Source: JAPXLN01 sp033809515
GTDB taxonomy: Bacteria > Bacillota > Sulfobacillia > Fermentithermobacillales > Fermentithermobacillaceae
Length of the DNA: 64,000 bases
Direction of reading: 5' to 3'
Assembly (NCBI GenBank): GCA_033809515.1
Contig: JAPXLN010000003.1
Location: 1-64,000, forward strand
This document shows positions 51,876 through 59,866 of this stretch, piece by piece. Each line of letters opens with the position of its first letter. Position 1 is the first letter of the stretch. Position numbers and translations under genes: made by a program. A model generated the notes under the pieces. That model was not told the origin of the DNA. It did not search any database and saw only the letters and a program-made list of their open reading frames with translations.

Positions 51876-53228
51876 CTAACCGGCAAGCAGAACCTGGCAA
51901 TTCGCTTTCTCCGCAAAAACCTTGAAATGAACTCCTTCCATATCCCTACCCCACGCATCAAAGGCCCGTCTCGGAAGAGTGACCAGCCTGGGCTTTTTGT
52001 TGCTCGCCACGAATTCCTGAAACGATGCCAGAAAGTCACTGACTGTAAGGAGCCCGGCAGCTTCAATGTTGCCCCCGAAAAATCGGGACTGAACCGCTAC
52101 ACAGGGAACCTGCAGGTTTCGCTTGCCAAGCGCCGCCTCGATCACCGGCTTGGCCAGGGCCGATGTAAGAATCAAGATGCTGTCCCCCCACCGCCTTGCC
52201 CCAGAACGGCGTTCCCAGGCTGTCCATTCGCTTTCATCAAGGTCGCTGAACATTACAAACCCCGGTGAAGTGTTTCCTGGTTTGACTAACCGGACATCAA
52301 AAACCCCTCCATCGCGAAGAACAGTCAAGACAGGGTTCTCTTCCTGTCGGGCCCTGTCAAAAGCATCCTTCCTCGAGAACACCCCCCTTCCCGATACAGA
52401 CACAACCACGTCGTTGGGGAAAAGACGGGCTCTTCTAGCCGGGGAATCGACCAGCACTGCCTCAATCCTGGCAGAAACATCGGGAAGTGCGGCAGGCTCT
52501 AACAATACAGGGATTTTCAGCTTGACGGCTGCATTCATTGAATAATCCCTTAGCTCATTCCAGGTATCTTCAGGCATCTGAGCCCAAAGGGGATGGCGGC
52601 GGGAGAAACCTGGCATGAAGACCCGGATGCTCCACGCACCTGCATCACTCAGGAACCGGAAGGTGTCACCAAGGTCATCCCAACCGGTAAGGAAAGGCAG
52701 GGCCACTACGCTCCCTTCAAACTTCACCTTTCCGCTCAGTGCCTCAACGCTTTTAAGCGTCGTCGACGGAAACGGGTCCCCCATGATCTCTGACCGTTTC
52801 CCCACTGTGTTCAGGGATACCACGAGCTCAGCACCGAGGTTCGAAAGCTCACCGATTATGTCATCGCTCAGAAGAGACCCGTTAGTTGTGATCCTGATTG
52901 GAATGCGGGGGTAAGCCCGTCTTACCAGCTCAAGGATCTCCAGGACAGCAGGATGAGTAAAAGGTTCACCTTCATTTACTCGGGTAACCGATTCGCCTAT
53001 CACAACAGACCCGGAACCCTGAAGCCACGGAAGGGTACGTTCTACATCATCAACATCCCTGGGTTCCATGGTGAAAACCTCACAGGAAGGCGGGTTATAA
53101 CGGTTCGAACAAAACACACACCTCATATTGCACCTGGAGGTAAGGGGCAGTACACCTTGCTTCTGTGCCTGGTAAAGCAAAGCTTCCATTGACGGAACGT
53201 CATTGTCGATCGAAGACAAGTGGGTCAC
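51876..53228 (-). CDS. Radical SAM–PDZ–DUF512 protein
   Basis: The 450 residues have three parts. A radical SAM domain has the cluster motif SRCNMRCVFCS (C33, C37, C40), with GEPFTHP and RITTNGSLLS. A PDZ-like segment (about 250–318, SPARRARLFPNDVVVSVSG) comes next. A C-terminal DUF512-like part (~348–450, ILILTSALAKPVIEAAL, RFFGGNIEAAGLLTVSDF) completes the protein. Well-known DUF512 proteins have PDZ first, then the radical SAM part; the order here is different. The GTG start overlaps the tsaD stop (GTGA). Substrate unknown; modification of RNA, protein or cofactor is all possible. Confidence 0.75.
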   Translation of the reverse strand: MTHLSSIDNDVPSMEALLYQAQKQGVLPLTSRCNMRCVFCSNRYNPPSCEVFTMEPRDVDDVERTLPWLQGSGSVVIGESVTRVNEGEPFTHPAVLEILELVRRAYPRIPIRITTNGSLLSDDIIGELSNLGAELVVSLNTVGKRSEIMGDPFPSTTLKSVEALSGKVKFEGSVVALPFLTGWDDLGDTFRFLSDAGAWSIRVFMPGFSRRHPLWAQMPEDTWNELRDYSMNAAVKLKIPVLLEPAALPDVSARIEAVLVDSPARRARLFPNDVVVSVSGRGVFSRKDAFDRARQEENPVLTVLRDGGVFDVRLVKPGNTSPGFVMFSDLDESEWTAWERRSGARRWGDSILILTSALAKPVIEAALGKRNLQVPCVAVQSRFFGGNIEAAGLLTVSDFLASFQEFVASNKKPRLVTLPRRAFDAWGRDMEGVHFKVFAEKANCQVLLAG

Positions 53229-54262
53229 AGCTCTTCCATCCTTCTCTTTTTTATTGCATCCCAGGGAACAAGCTCCAAAGCTGACTCGGCATTCACCTCA
53301 GGTCCCGCCGCCAATCCTTCCCTGAGCAAGTAGAACCCCGCTCCTGCCACCATGGCCCCGTTGTCGGTACAAAGATCCTTAGGCGGGATAAAGAGAGGAA
53401 TACCGAGTTTGCTGCATAGAGCCTGAGCTTCTTTTCTAAGGAGGCTATTGGACGCGACCCCTCCCGATATCGCAAAGGCCCTCGAGGAGGTGGCCTCCAG
53501 GAGATCAGGGACGTGGTAAAGAAGCTCTCTGACTACTGCATGCCTAAAGCTTGCCGCGAGATGGGGCACAAAATCACCGGACCGTCCATGCGCCTCAAAT
53601 TCCTGCGTAGCCCGAGTCTTAAGCCCGCTGAAACTGAAGTCAAATGGGTTTCCCTCCATTTTTGGATGGGGGAATAAGCATGCTCCTGAGTCACCCTCTT
53701 CAGCCACCCGGTCCAGAAACGGACCGCCTGGGAACGGAAGCCCCATCTCCCGGGCAACTTTGTCAAAGGCCTCTCCCGCAGCATCATCGCGAGTCCTACC
53801 GAGAAACTCGTAAGCGCCGTAACCGGTCATGAGAATAAGATCCGAGTGTCCCCCTGAGACTACGAGGTTCAGAACAGGAAAAGGCGGAATCTGTGGACCC
53901 AGAAAGTTGGCAAAAATGTGGCCTTCAAGGTGGTTAACCGGAGCCAGAGGAAGTCTAAGGCCAAAGGCCAAGGCTTTGGCAAAAGCCACACCCACCAATA
54001 GTGACCCAAGAAGTCCCGGACCTGTGGTTACGGCAATACCATGGAGCTCTCTCAAATCCAAACCGGCTTCCTCCAACGACTGTCTCATGACCGGTATTAT
54101 CATCTCAGCATGTCTACGGGAAGCAATCTCGGGAACAACGCCTCCATACTCTGAATGAAGGGCGAACTGTGAGGATACAACACTAGACAGAACCTGTCTG
54201 CCGTCAAGTACGACACCGGCAGACGTGTCGTCACATGATGTGTCGATTCCAAGAATAAGCAA
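53225..54262 (-). CDS. tsaD: tRNA N6-threonylcarbamoyladenosine transferase TsaD
   Basis: TsaD transfers the threonylcarbamoyl group to A37 of ANN-decoding tRNAs, working with TsaB and TsaE. ILGIDTSCDDTSAGVV at the N-terminus, RRHAEMI (~residue 51–57), PVNHLEGHIFANFL with HxEGH (~107), VSGGHSDL, and the terminal CTDNGAMVAGAG are diagnostic. It has 345 residues. The TTG start at 54262 follows GGTGGTGAG. It is separated from rimI/tsaB/tsaE by the plus-strand pyrF. Confidence 0.96.
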   Translation of the reverse strand: MLILGIDTSCDDTSAGVVLDGRQVLSSVVSSQFALHSEYGGVVPEIASRRHAEMIIPVMRQSLEEAGLDLRELHGIAVTTGPGLLGSLLVGVAFAKALAFGLRLPLAPVNHLEGHIFANFLGPQIPPFPVLNLVVSGGHSDLILMTGYGAYEFLGRTRDDAAGEAFDKVAREMGLPFPGGPFLDRVAEEGDSGACLFPHPKMEGNPFDFSFSGLKTRATQEFEAHGRSGDFVPHLAASFRHAVVRELLYHVPDLLEATSSRAFAISGGVASNSLLRKEAQALCSKLGIPLFIPPKDLCTDNGAMVAGAGFYLLREGLAAGPEVNAESALELVPWDAIKKRRMEEL

Positions 54263-54280
54263 CTCACCACCGCCAGTTCA

Positions 54281-54340
54281 CTACGTAGTATGGCCTCAAC
54301 TGCTCTTTTCGCTCCTGAACTCCACTACTGGCTGAGGCCA
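54281..54340. promoter_or_regulatory. Divergent tsaD/pyrF control region with inverted repeats
   Basis: The region contains the palindrome CTACGTAG (54281–54288) and an eight-base inverted repeat, TGGCCTCA at 54291–54298 and TGAGGCCA at 54333–54340, separated by 34 bases. They lie between two divergent genes and could be operators or a leader stem for pyrF. No regulator is known. Confidence 0.3.
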
Positions 54341-54391
54341 AAACATGTTAGACTCATCCTAATACGAGCACCTATACAGGGAGGTATGGGA

Positions 54392-55297
54392 GTGCGTTTC
54401 TCAGACAGGCTTGAGGCCAAGATCCAAAACCAAAAATCCCACCTGGTAATCGGCATCGATCCGGACCCGGCCAGGATTTTCGCCCCTGACTCCGCGTTCC
54501 TCGGTGCGTTCCCCGGCCTTGACCCCGAAACCACCCTGAACAGATTCTGCCATCTGGCCATAGAAGCTGCAAGCGCATATGCGTGCGCTGTAAAGCCTCA
54601 GTCAGCCTTTTTTGAAAGCATGGGACTTCCGGGCATGCGCTCTTTGGCCTGGTGCATCAAGGAAGCCAGGAAGCGGGGAATTCCTGTGATTCTTGACGCC
54701 AAACGTGGCGATATCGGGAACACTGCCCGGGCCTATGCAACAGCTTACCTCGATCCCTCATCTGACTTCTATGCAGATGCGCTTACCGTAAACCCCTACA
54801 TGGGGCCCGATACCCTCAACCCATTCATAGAAACAGCTTCAGCGCACAACTGCGGCGTTTTCATCCTGGTCAGAACCTCAAACCCAGGTTCAGGGGCAAT
54901 CCAGGAAGCTTTGCTCCCGGACGGCTATCCCCTCTATGCCAGAGTAGCTCGTATGGTGCGCGAGCTCGGTGCCGCCTCCAAAGGACTCTGCGGTTATTCT
55001 GACGTTGGAGCGGTGGCAGGAGCAACATACCCCCAGGACCTTCCCCTCCTGCGAGAACTGATGCCAGATACCATGCTTCTCTTGCCTGGCTATGGCACGC
55101 AGGGAGCAACGGCAACCGGCCTAAAAAAGGCGTTCAACCCTGGCGGACAAGGAGCTGTGGTCGCAGCTGCGCGAAGCATAGTGTTCGCCTATGAGAACCA
55201 TGCCACCAAGAAACCAGGACCTGACGACATAGGCCAAGCTATATGCAGCGCAGCCAGATCAGCCCGTGACGACATAGAGACTGCCATCCGAAGCTAG
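54392..55297 (+). CDS. pyrF: Orotidine 5'-phosphate decarboxylase (type 2)
   Basis: PyrF makes UMP, the last step of de novo pyrimidine synthesis. Motifs are LVIGIDPDPARI at the start, LDAKRGDIGNTARAYA with the catalytic K/D pairs (~residue 105) and a C-terminal LLPGYGTQGATATG phosphate loop. It belongs to the longer type 2 family (about 300 residues). AGGGAGG at 54378–54384 fits the GTG at 54392 (spacing seven); an ATG at 54386 is only one base from it. The frame upstream to 54290 is not supported. It is a lone plus-strand gene within the tsa cluster, and its stop overlaps the rimI end. Confidence 0.92.
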   Translation: MRFSDRLEAKIQNQKSHLVIGIDPDPARIFAPDSAFLGAFPGLDPETTLNRFCHLAIEAASAYACAVKPQSAFFESMGLPGMRSLAWCIKEARKRGIPVILDAKRGDIGNTARAYATAYLDPSSDFYADALTVNPYMGPDTLNPFIETASAHNCGVFILVRTSNPGSGAIQEALLPDGYPLYARVARMVRELGAASKGLCGYSDVGAVAGATYPQDLPLLRELMPDTMLLLPGYGTQGATATGLKKAFNPGGQGAVVAAARSIVFAYENHATKKPGPDDIGQAICSAARSARDDIETAIRS

Positions 55298-55803
55298 ACC
55301 AACCACCTTACGCGCTGCTCTAAGGGTTTGGACGGTCCAAGGTCATCCTTCCACATGACTATGGCATCTTCGTTGAAGTCCGTGTAGTAACCCTTCCTTA
55401 TCCCCCGTGCAACAAACCCCAGCTTCTTGTAAAGGTTCTGCGCAGCCAGGTTCGAAGTTCTTACCTCCAGGGTCATCTTGGTAGCGCCCTTGTCTCTAGC
55501 CCGTTCAAACATGGCCTCAAGGAGCATCCGACCGGCCCCGCGCCTCCGGTAATCCGGATGAACCGCAATATTAGTGATATGCGCCTCGTCCAGTATGACC
55601 CACATTCCAACGTAGCCTACTATCTCGCCGTCATGACGGGCGATAAAATAGTATGCATAGCTGTTCTCAGTAAGCTCAGACTCAAAGGCCCGCCTGGACC
55701 AGGGCGTCGGATAGGAAATCGCCTCGATTTCCATCACTCTGTCAAGGTCTTTTACCGTCATTCTTTCAATGGTTATGTCAAGAAGGTTTTTCAACGCGCT
55801 CAC
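55294..55803 (-). CDS. rimI: Ribosomal protein S18-alanine N-acetyltransferase RimI
   Basis: GNAT-family acetyltransferase of 169 residues. The acetyl-CoA loop is in VHPDYRRRGAGRMLLEAMF (~residue 80–98), with NIAV before it, EVRTSNLAAQNLYKKLGF and the RKGYY segment typical of RimI. The GTG start at 55803 overlaps tsaB; a TTG three codons in is also possible. It is encoded next to tsaB and tsaE as in many bacteria. Confidence 0.93.
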   Translation of the reverse strand: MSALKNLLDITIERMTVKDLDRVMEIEAISYPTPWSRRAFESELTENSYAYYFIARHDGEIVGYVGMWVILDEAHITNIAVHPDYRRRGAGRMLLEAMFERARDKGATKMTLEVRTSNLAAQNLYKKLGFVARGIRKGYYTDFNEDAIVMWKDDLGPSKPLEQRVRWLV

Positions 55804-56602
55804 CCTCAGTTATATGGCGACGTGAAAGTTTCTCTTCAGCTTGTGACCTGCGATAGTAAGCCGGTACGACCATCTCCGGTTCGACAGTCAATCCCGCCCT
55901 GGCCAGGGCATGGCCCAGTACGGCCACAGTCCCCGGTCGCGGCAGAGTTCTGTAGAGTCCTACGCTGTGCAAAGATAAGTTCCGCTCTTTGGTCTCGTCC
56001 ACAAGTATGTCCGCCCCATCGCCTGTAGCAAAAATGCGGTTTCCGCCGACACCTTCCAGGCGCATGGCAAACTCGCTGGCGCTGCCCCGTCCCATGGGTA
56101 TGACCTGACGGAAGCCATAGATCCTCCAGAACTCATTGGATGCCCGGCCTCCTGCAAGGTCACCGTCATCGTGGTCATCGGGTAAGTCCGTGTCTCTAGT
56201 ATAGAACCCGGCAACAGTCTGAGATTTCGCCTTTCCCATGATTACAGCAAGGCTGGGGAAAAAGCGGCACTGGTCCATAAGAACGTGAAAGGTGTTAACT
56301 AGGGCCACCTTCTTTTTCCATGCTACGGCCAGGCCTTGAGCTGTAGCGCATCCAATCCTGAGCCCTGTAAACGACCCCGGTCCAACTGTTACAGCTATGC
56401 ATAGCAGATCCTCAGGGGCCATCTTCGCCCTATCCAGCGCCTCCAAACACAACGGAAGCAGGGCCTCAGAATGAACCCTGGGCCGGTTCAGACTCACCTC
56501 ATATACGACCTTATCCTGAGCTGCTACTGCAACCCCAAGAAGGTTGGTGCTGGTCTCAATGGCCAGAACGCCGATTTTTGCTTCTTGCTGCTTCAACTGC
56601 AT
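55778..56602 (-). CDS. tsaB: tRNA threonylcarbamoyladenosine biosynthesis protein TsaB
   Basis: Partner of TsaD, an ASKHA-fold protein lacking the metal ligands. VLAIETSTNLLGVAV, RVHSEALLPL and AVTVGPGSFTGLRIG CATAQGLA are the family markers (last two adjoining). At 274 residues it is a little longer than average. An inserted stretch around residues 130–150 (TRDTDLPDDHDDGD) is unusual and acidic. It overlaps tsaE by 47 bases. Confidence 0.92.
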   Translation of the reverse strand: MQLKQQEAKIGVLAIETSTNLLGVAVAAQDKVVYEVSLNRPRVHSEALLPLCLEALDRAKMAPEDLLCIAVTVGPGSFTGLRIGCATAQGLAVAWKKKVALVNTFHVLMDQCRFFPSLAVIMGKAKSQTVAGFYTRDTDLPDDHDDGDLAGGRASNEFWRIYGFRQVIPMGRGSASEFAMRLEGVGGNRIFATGDGADILVDETKERNLSLHSVGLYRTLPRPGTVAVLGHALARAGLTVEPEMVVPAYYRRSQAEEKLSRRHITEGERVEKPS

Positions 56603-57053
56603 GAGATAGTATCTCCTTCATGAACTCCCCGGAGGCCCTCAGTAAGACAAGTCGCTTGTCAGGCGCATCAGGCAAGAACCCGATCTCAACCATCAGGTCA
56701 GCCTCAGGCAACGGGCCTGCCCTTCCGGCCCACTCAACTGCAGTCACTACCGTGTTGTCGCCGGAATCGGGTAGAAGGCCTGAGTCGCCAATTTCATCTC
56801 CGGTCAACCGGTAATAGTCCAGATGACGCAGCTCCACTCTTCCCCTATGAATCCGCTCAAGAACGAAACTGGGGCTCTGAACAGGACCTTTTATATCAAG
56901 TCCGTGAGCGACTCCCTGAACAAACGTAGTCTTGCCCGCCCCCAGGGGTCCGTCAAGAAGTATGAGTTCGCCTCCTGATAAGTCCCTGCCTATACTCTCA
57001 CCCAAAGCTAGGGTCTGTGCAGGTGATTCGGTTACGACCTCAATTGCTTGCAT
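56556..57053 (-). CDS. tsaE: tRNA threonylcarbamoyladenosine biosynthesis ATPase TsaE
   Basis: Small P-loop ATPase of the t6A complex. LDGPLGAGKTTFVQGVAHGL (residues ~35–53) is the Walker A region; SPSFVLERIH and LRHLDYYRLTGDEIGDSGL follow, and VTAVEWAG near residue 107 carries the Walker B-like element. It has 165 residues. Its start overlaps the UDG gene end by 14 bases. Confidence 0.95.
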   Translation of the reverse strand: MQAIEVVTESPAQTLALGESIGRDLSGGELILLDGPLGAGKTTFVQGVAHGLDIKGPVQSPSFVLERIHRGRVELRHLDYYRLTGDEIGDSGLLPDSGDNTVVTAVEWAGRAGPLPEADLMVEIGFLPDAPDKRLVLLRASGEFMKEILSHAVEAARSKNRRSGH

Positions 57054-57651
57054 GGCCGGTCTTCCTCAACCTCACCTTCAAACTGCGAAAATCATCGAGA
57101 AAAAGTTCGGTTCTTCCGCTCATATCCCGTAACACGGCTGCAGGATGAAAAGTCACCAGGAACTCGATCCCGCTCTTTTCATACCACTTTCCCCGGTCCC
57201 TTGTGACCCTCAGAGCTGGCGAGACCAGCGTCTGGCCTGACAGCGCCCCGAGAAGGACGACGTACTCAGGACTTATGATCCTTATTTGAGCTGCTAGATG
57301 AGGCAAGCACATCTGCACCTCATCAGCTGAGGGGAGCCTGTTTCCAGGGGGCCTGCACTTGACTATGTTAGCGATGAAGACGTCCTCCCGCCTCAGTTCA
57401 GCGACCCTGAGTCCCCGTTCCAGCATCTGCCCTGCCCGTCCAACAAAGGGGCGGCCTGTGGCATCCTCAGTCTGCCCCGGGCCTTCACCCACCAGCATGA
57501 CTCTGGAGTGAGCGTTACCCTCGCCGAACACAACACCTTTAGCTCCTTCTCTCAGGGAACACCTCCGGCAGGAAAGGACCAACTCTCTCAGTTCCCCTAG
57601 ATCGTTGGCACCTTCCCACCCGTTATCAGCGGTATTATTCGCCCGGTTCAT
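57040..57651 (-). CDS. Uracil-DNA glycosylase, family 4 (Fe-S type)
   Basis: The enzyme removes uracil from deaminated DNA and is common in thermophiles and many Clostridia. Cluster cysteines appear in CRRCSL (~residue 30) and CRPPGN…MCLPHL; GEGPGQTEDATGRPFVGRAGQ is the catalytic region and TFHPAAVLR the terminal motif. ATG at 57651, with GGGAGG just upstream, is preferred over the in-frame 57696 start that reads into the preceding gene. Length 203 residues. Confidence 0.92.
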   Translation of the reverse strand: MNRANNTADNGWEGANDLGELRELVLSCRRCSLREGAKGVVFGEGNAHSRVMLVGEGPGQTEDATGRPFVGRAGQMLERGLRVAELRREDVFIANIVKCRPPGNRLPSADEVQMCLPHLAAQIRIISPEYVVLLGALSGQTLVSPALRVTRDRGKWYEKSGIEFLVTFHPAAVLRDMSGRTELFLDDFRSLKVRLRKTGHASN

Positions 57652-58606
57652 TGTCCTCCCGGTCTCCCCTTCCTGCAGCCTCCTCAAGAACCTCAATCCT
57701 TCTACGGATGATCTCAGGGTATCTTTTTATTAGCGAGATGTTCTCTGAAATGTGCTTCTCGTATTCGTCTGCAAATCCCGGGTCAACCTTAGCAAGACCT
57801 TCATGTATGCTCCTTCCCAGTTCGGCAGCAAAACGACAATCGGGCTGGCAAGGGAAGAAGTCTTTTACTGCGTATGCAAAAGGATCGATCTCATCAGGCG
57901 ATTCCACGCTCTCTAACTGGCTGGATGCCCTTGCTTCTGGGGCAAGAACACCGGAACTCCTATCAAAGATGAACCTGTCAATGCAGCAAGCAGGAAAACC
58001 AAGAATCTGACCTTGTCTGCGCAAGAAGCCGGAGTTGAACTCCTCAGGGAATGCCCTGGCAAAGGGCTGGGCAGTCGTATCCGGCATCCGCATCCTGTGG
58101 TATCTGATATCTTTCCTCATCTCCTGCAGTTCAGCAAGCTCACCGCCAACCTGATCCCCGGTAAACAAGTACAGCTCTCTTATGGTTGGACGGGATTCGA
58201 GAGACTTAGACCCAAGATTGAACGCTGTAGACCATTTCTGGAATGTCTCATACGAATGAGAACCCTCTACGATGTCCTCGTAAAGATCACGCAGAATCTG
58301 GGAACGATACCGGACCTCCTGTAACGGAGACCGTCGCCAGCGCTTTCCAAACCTTCCTTTCAAGTACCCGCCCAAACTCTCACCGGGCAGACGCTCTCCT
58401 GCCAACTTCCTCTTGTACATGTCGTCAATGGTGGCACCTAGTATTTTGGCATCAGGAAGCTCCGCAGGCATCACTATTTGCGCTGCTCGCCTAATACCAA
58501 GGACTACCGGAAGATAGTCGCCGAGCTTAACCCCAATAGGAATAAGCGGTTCAGCCAGAAATTCGCGGATAGTCTCCGTATCTACAACACCATGCTCAAA
58601 CGACAA
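57635..58606 (-). CDS. DUF483-like cysteine-containing protein
   Basis: The 323-residue soluble protein has two cysteine sites, ILGFPACCIDRFIFD (~residue 213) and VKDFFPCQPDCRFAAELG (~258), arranged as in DUF483-type proteins. Four such cysteines suggest a metal or Fe-S site. There is no transmembrane segment and an acidic end (GRGDREDNEPGE). It overlaps the UDG gene by 17 bases, so it may share its operon and a DNA/RNA-linked role; this is inference. Function unknown. Confidence 0.5.
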   Translation of the reverse strand: MSFEHGVVDTETIREFLAEPLIPIGVKLGDYLPVVLGIRRAAQIVMPAELPDAKILGATIDDMYKRKLAGERLPGESLGGYLKGRFGKRWRRSPLQEVRYRSQILRDLYEDIVEGSHSYETFQKWSTAFNLGSKSLESRPTIRELYLFTGDQVGGELAELQEMRKDIRYHRMRMPDTTAQPFARAFPEEFNSGFLRRQGQILGFPACCIDRFIFDRSSGVLAPEARASSQLESVESPDEIDPFAYAVKDFFPCQPDCRFAAELGRSIHEGLAKVDPGFADEYEKHISENISLIKRYPEIIRRRIEVLEEAAGRGDREDNEPGE

Positions 58607-58681
58607 GAGGCTCCCTCCTTCCTCCCGGTTTTCAGTACCATTGTTCTCTATTTAAGCATTTTATCCTCTTAAAACCAAAAC

Positions 58682-58711
58682 AAAAAGGAAGAGACAGCGC
58701 TCTCCCTCTTC
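58682..58711 (-). terminator. Terminator of the GlmL-like/BSH operon
   Basis: A six-base stem (58688–58693 with 58706–58711) followed on the minus strand by TTTTT and a further T-rich stretch. It lies ~20 bases after the stop of the 373-residue gene. Confidence 0.6.
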
Positions 58712-58731
58712 GAATTGCTGATAAGGTGCTT

Positions 58732-59853
58732 CTATGCCTCGATGATCTCCACGTTAGCTCTGGGAATCGTGACTACGGTTCCGTCGGATAGTTTGGCCCT
58801 CAAAATCCTGACTTTAGCTCCCGTCTCGATAACGTGCAGTTCGGGAGGGAGGTCCACAACCTCAGCTAATTTCCCAAAATACGGCTCCCTGATGATTCTG
58901 AGAGGCGTCCCCGGAACTAGTCCCTGGGAGAGGTCGTGTTCTCTGGTGGATTCCCTGGGCTCGTACCCGGGAACTATAATCTCAGGACGCATGACCCCTG
59001 CCCTGATTTGCGTGGCCCCGTTTACTGAAGCCTTGAACCCATCGAGCTTCTTCAGCAGTTCAAAGGTTCTGCCGGCCATTTGCATGCGGCCAAACCCCTC
59101 GGTAATGATCACTGTAACAGGAACATCCTCGTGACCGGTTATAGCCACTCCAATATCGTATCCCAAATAGGAAATAAGATCCGTGTCAATAACTCCTCCA
59201 ACCACGACTCCGGCTGCTCCCACTTCAGCCGCCTTGCTCAAACCGTCTGGAGTAACGAGGGAACCGCCGACCACGATTTTCCCCCGGTCCTCAGGCTTGA
59301 AACGGGAACCATCAAGGACGTCAGCGGGGCTGTCTACTGCAACCCTCAATATCCCCTGGGTTTCACCTCCAACCCCGAAGATCCCCTGGATGAAAGCGCC
59401 CTGAGTCTCAATTACCACTCCCTCTTTGGGAAGGACTTCTTGAACCACGCCTTCAATGTAGGCATCTACTTCAACGGGAACCGGAGGCTCTCTCAACGTT
59501 ACCTGCCCTGTGATCGAGGAAACCATCTCCACAGTTCCTGTCACAGGTGACTTAACTTCTCGCTTGATCAACCCAAAAAAGGCTTTGTACAGTGCAAGAA
59601 TATCGCCTTCCTGCACCGTGTCGCCTTCTTTTTTCTGCATGAACTCCACTATATCCTCAGGTTCGATACCCAAAATGTTGGCTATGTTTACAGTCTGGGG
59701 GTTCCCTGGAATGCTTGTTCTGGCAACCACCACATTGGGCGCCACTTTCTTGCCTTGTTCCACCAGCACCTCTCCGGGAATGGGAAGGCGCCGTGTCTTT
59801 CGCACGTTCGCTCTCTCTGTAACCTTAAGCCCTGGCGTATATGCGTGTGCCAT
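58732..59853 (-). CDS. Barrel-sandwich/KOW-like protein paired with GlmL-like ATPase (copy 1)
   Basis: A 373-residue protein of unknown function. The start RKTRRLPIPGEVLVEQGKKV resembles RnfC-type barrel-sandwich entries. Residues ~75–125 form a hybrid-motif-like domain (EGDTVQEGDILALYK, KSPVTGTVEMVSS) without a biotin or lipoyl lysine motif. The middle (190–260) has GGSLVTPDGLSKAAEVGAAGVVVGG and ITGHEDVPVTVIITEGFG, split here. The end (~314–373, IREPYFGKLAEVVDLP…VVTIPRANVEI) resembles a KOW/SH3-type fold. It is 13 bases after the GlmL-like gene and is homologous to the larger protein at 62.4–63.7 kb. The ATG follows GGAGGG. Confidence 0.6.
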   Translation of the reverse strand: MAHAYTPGLKVTERANVRKTRRLPIPGEVLVEQGKKVAPNVVVARTSIPGNPQTVNIANILGIEPEDIVEFMQKKEGDTVQEGDILALYKAFFGLIKREVKSPVTGTVEMVSSITGQVTLREPPVPVEVDAYIEGVVQEVLPKEGVVIETQGAFIQGIFGVGGETQGILRVAVDSPADVLDGSRFKPEDRGKIVVGGSLVTPDGLSKAAEVGAAGVVVGGVIDTDLISYLGYDIGVAITGHEDVPVTVIITEGFGRMQMAGRTFELLKKLDGFKASVNGATQIRAGVMRPEIIVPGYEPRESTREHDLSQGLVPGTPLRIIREPYFGKLAEVVDLPPELHVIETGAKVRILRAKLSDGTVVTIPRANVEIIEA

Positions 59854-59866
59854 CGTACCTTCCCTC

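Noticed and set aside
54290..54391. N-terminal extension of PyrF
   Set aside because: The region has no ribosome site at 54290 and contains the inverted repeats; family members start at FSDRLEAKI.
58732..59853. Biotin or lipoyl carrier function for the barrel-sandwich protein
   Set aside because: The hairpin region (KSPVTGTVEM) lacks the MKM biotin motif and the lipoyl DKA-type lysine.
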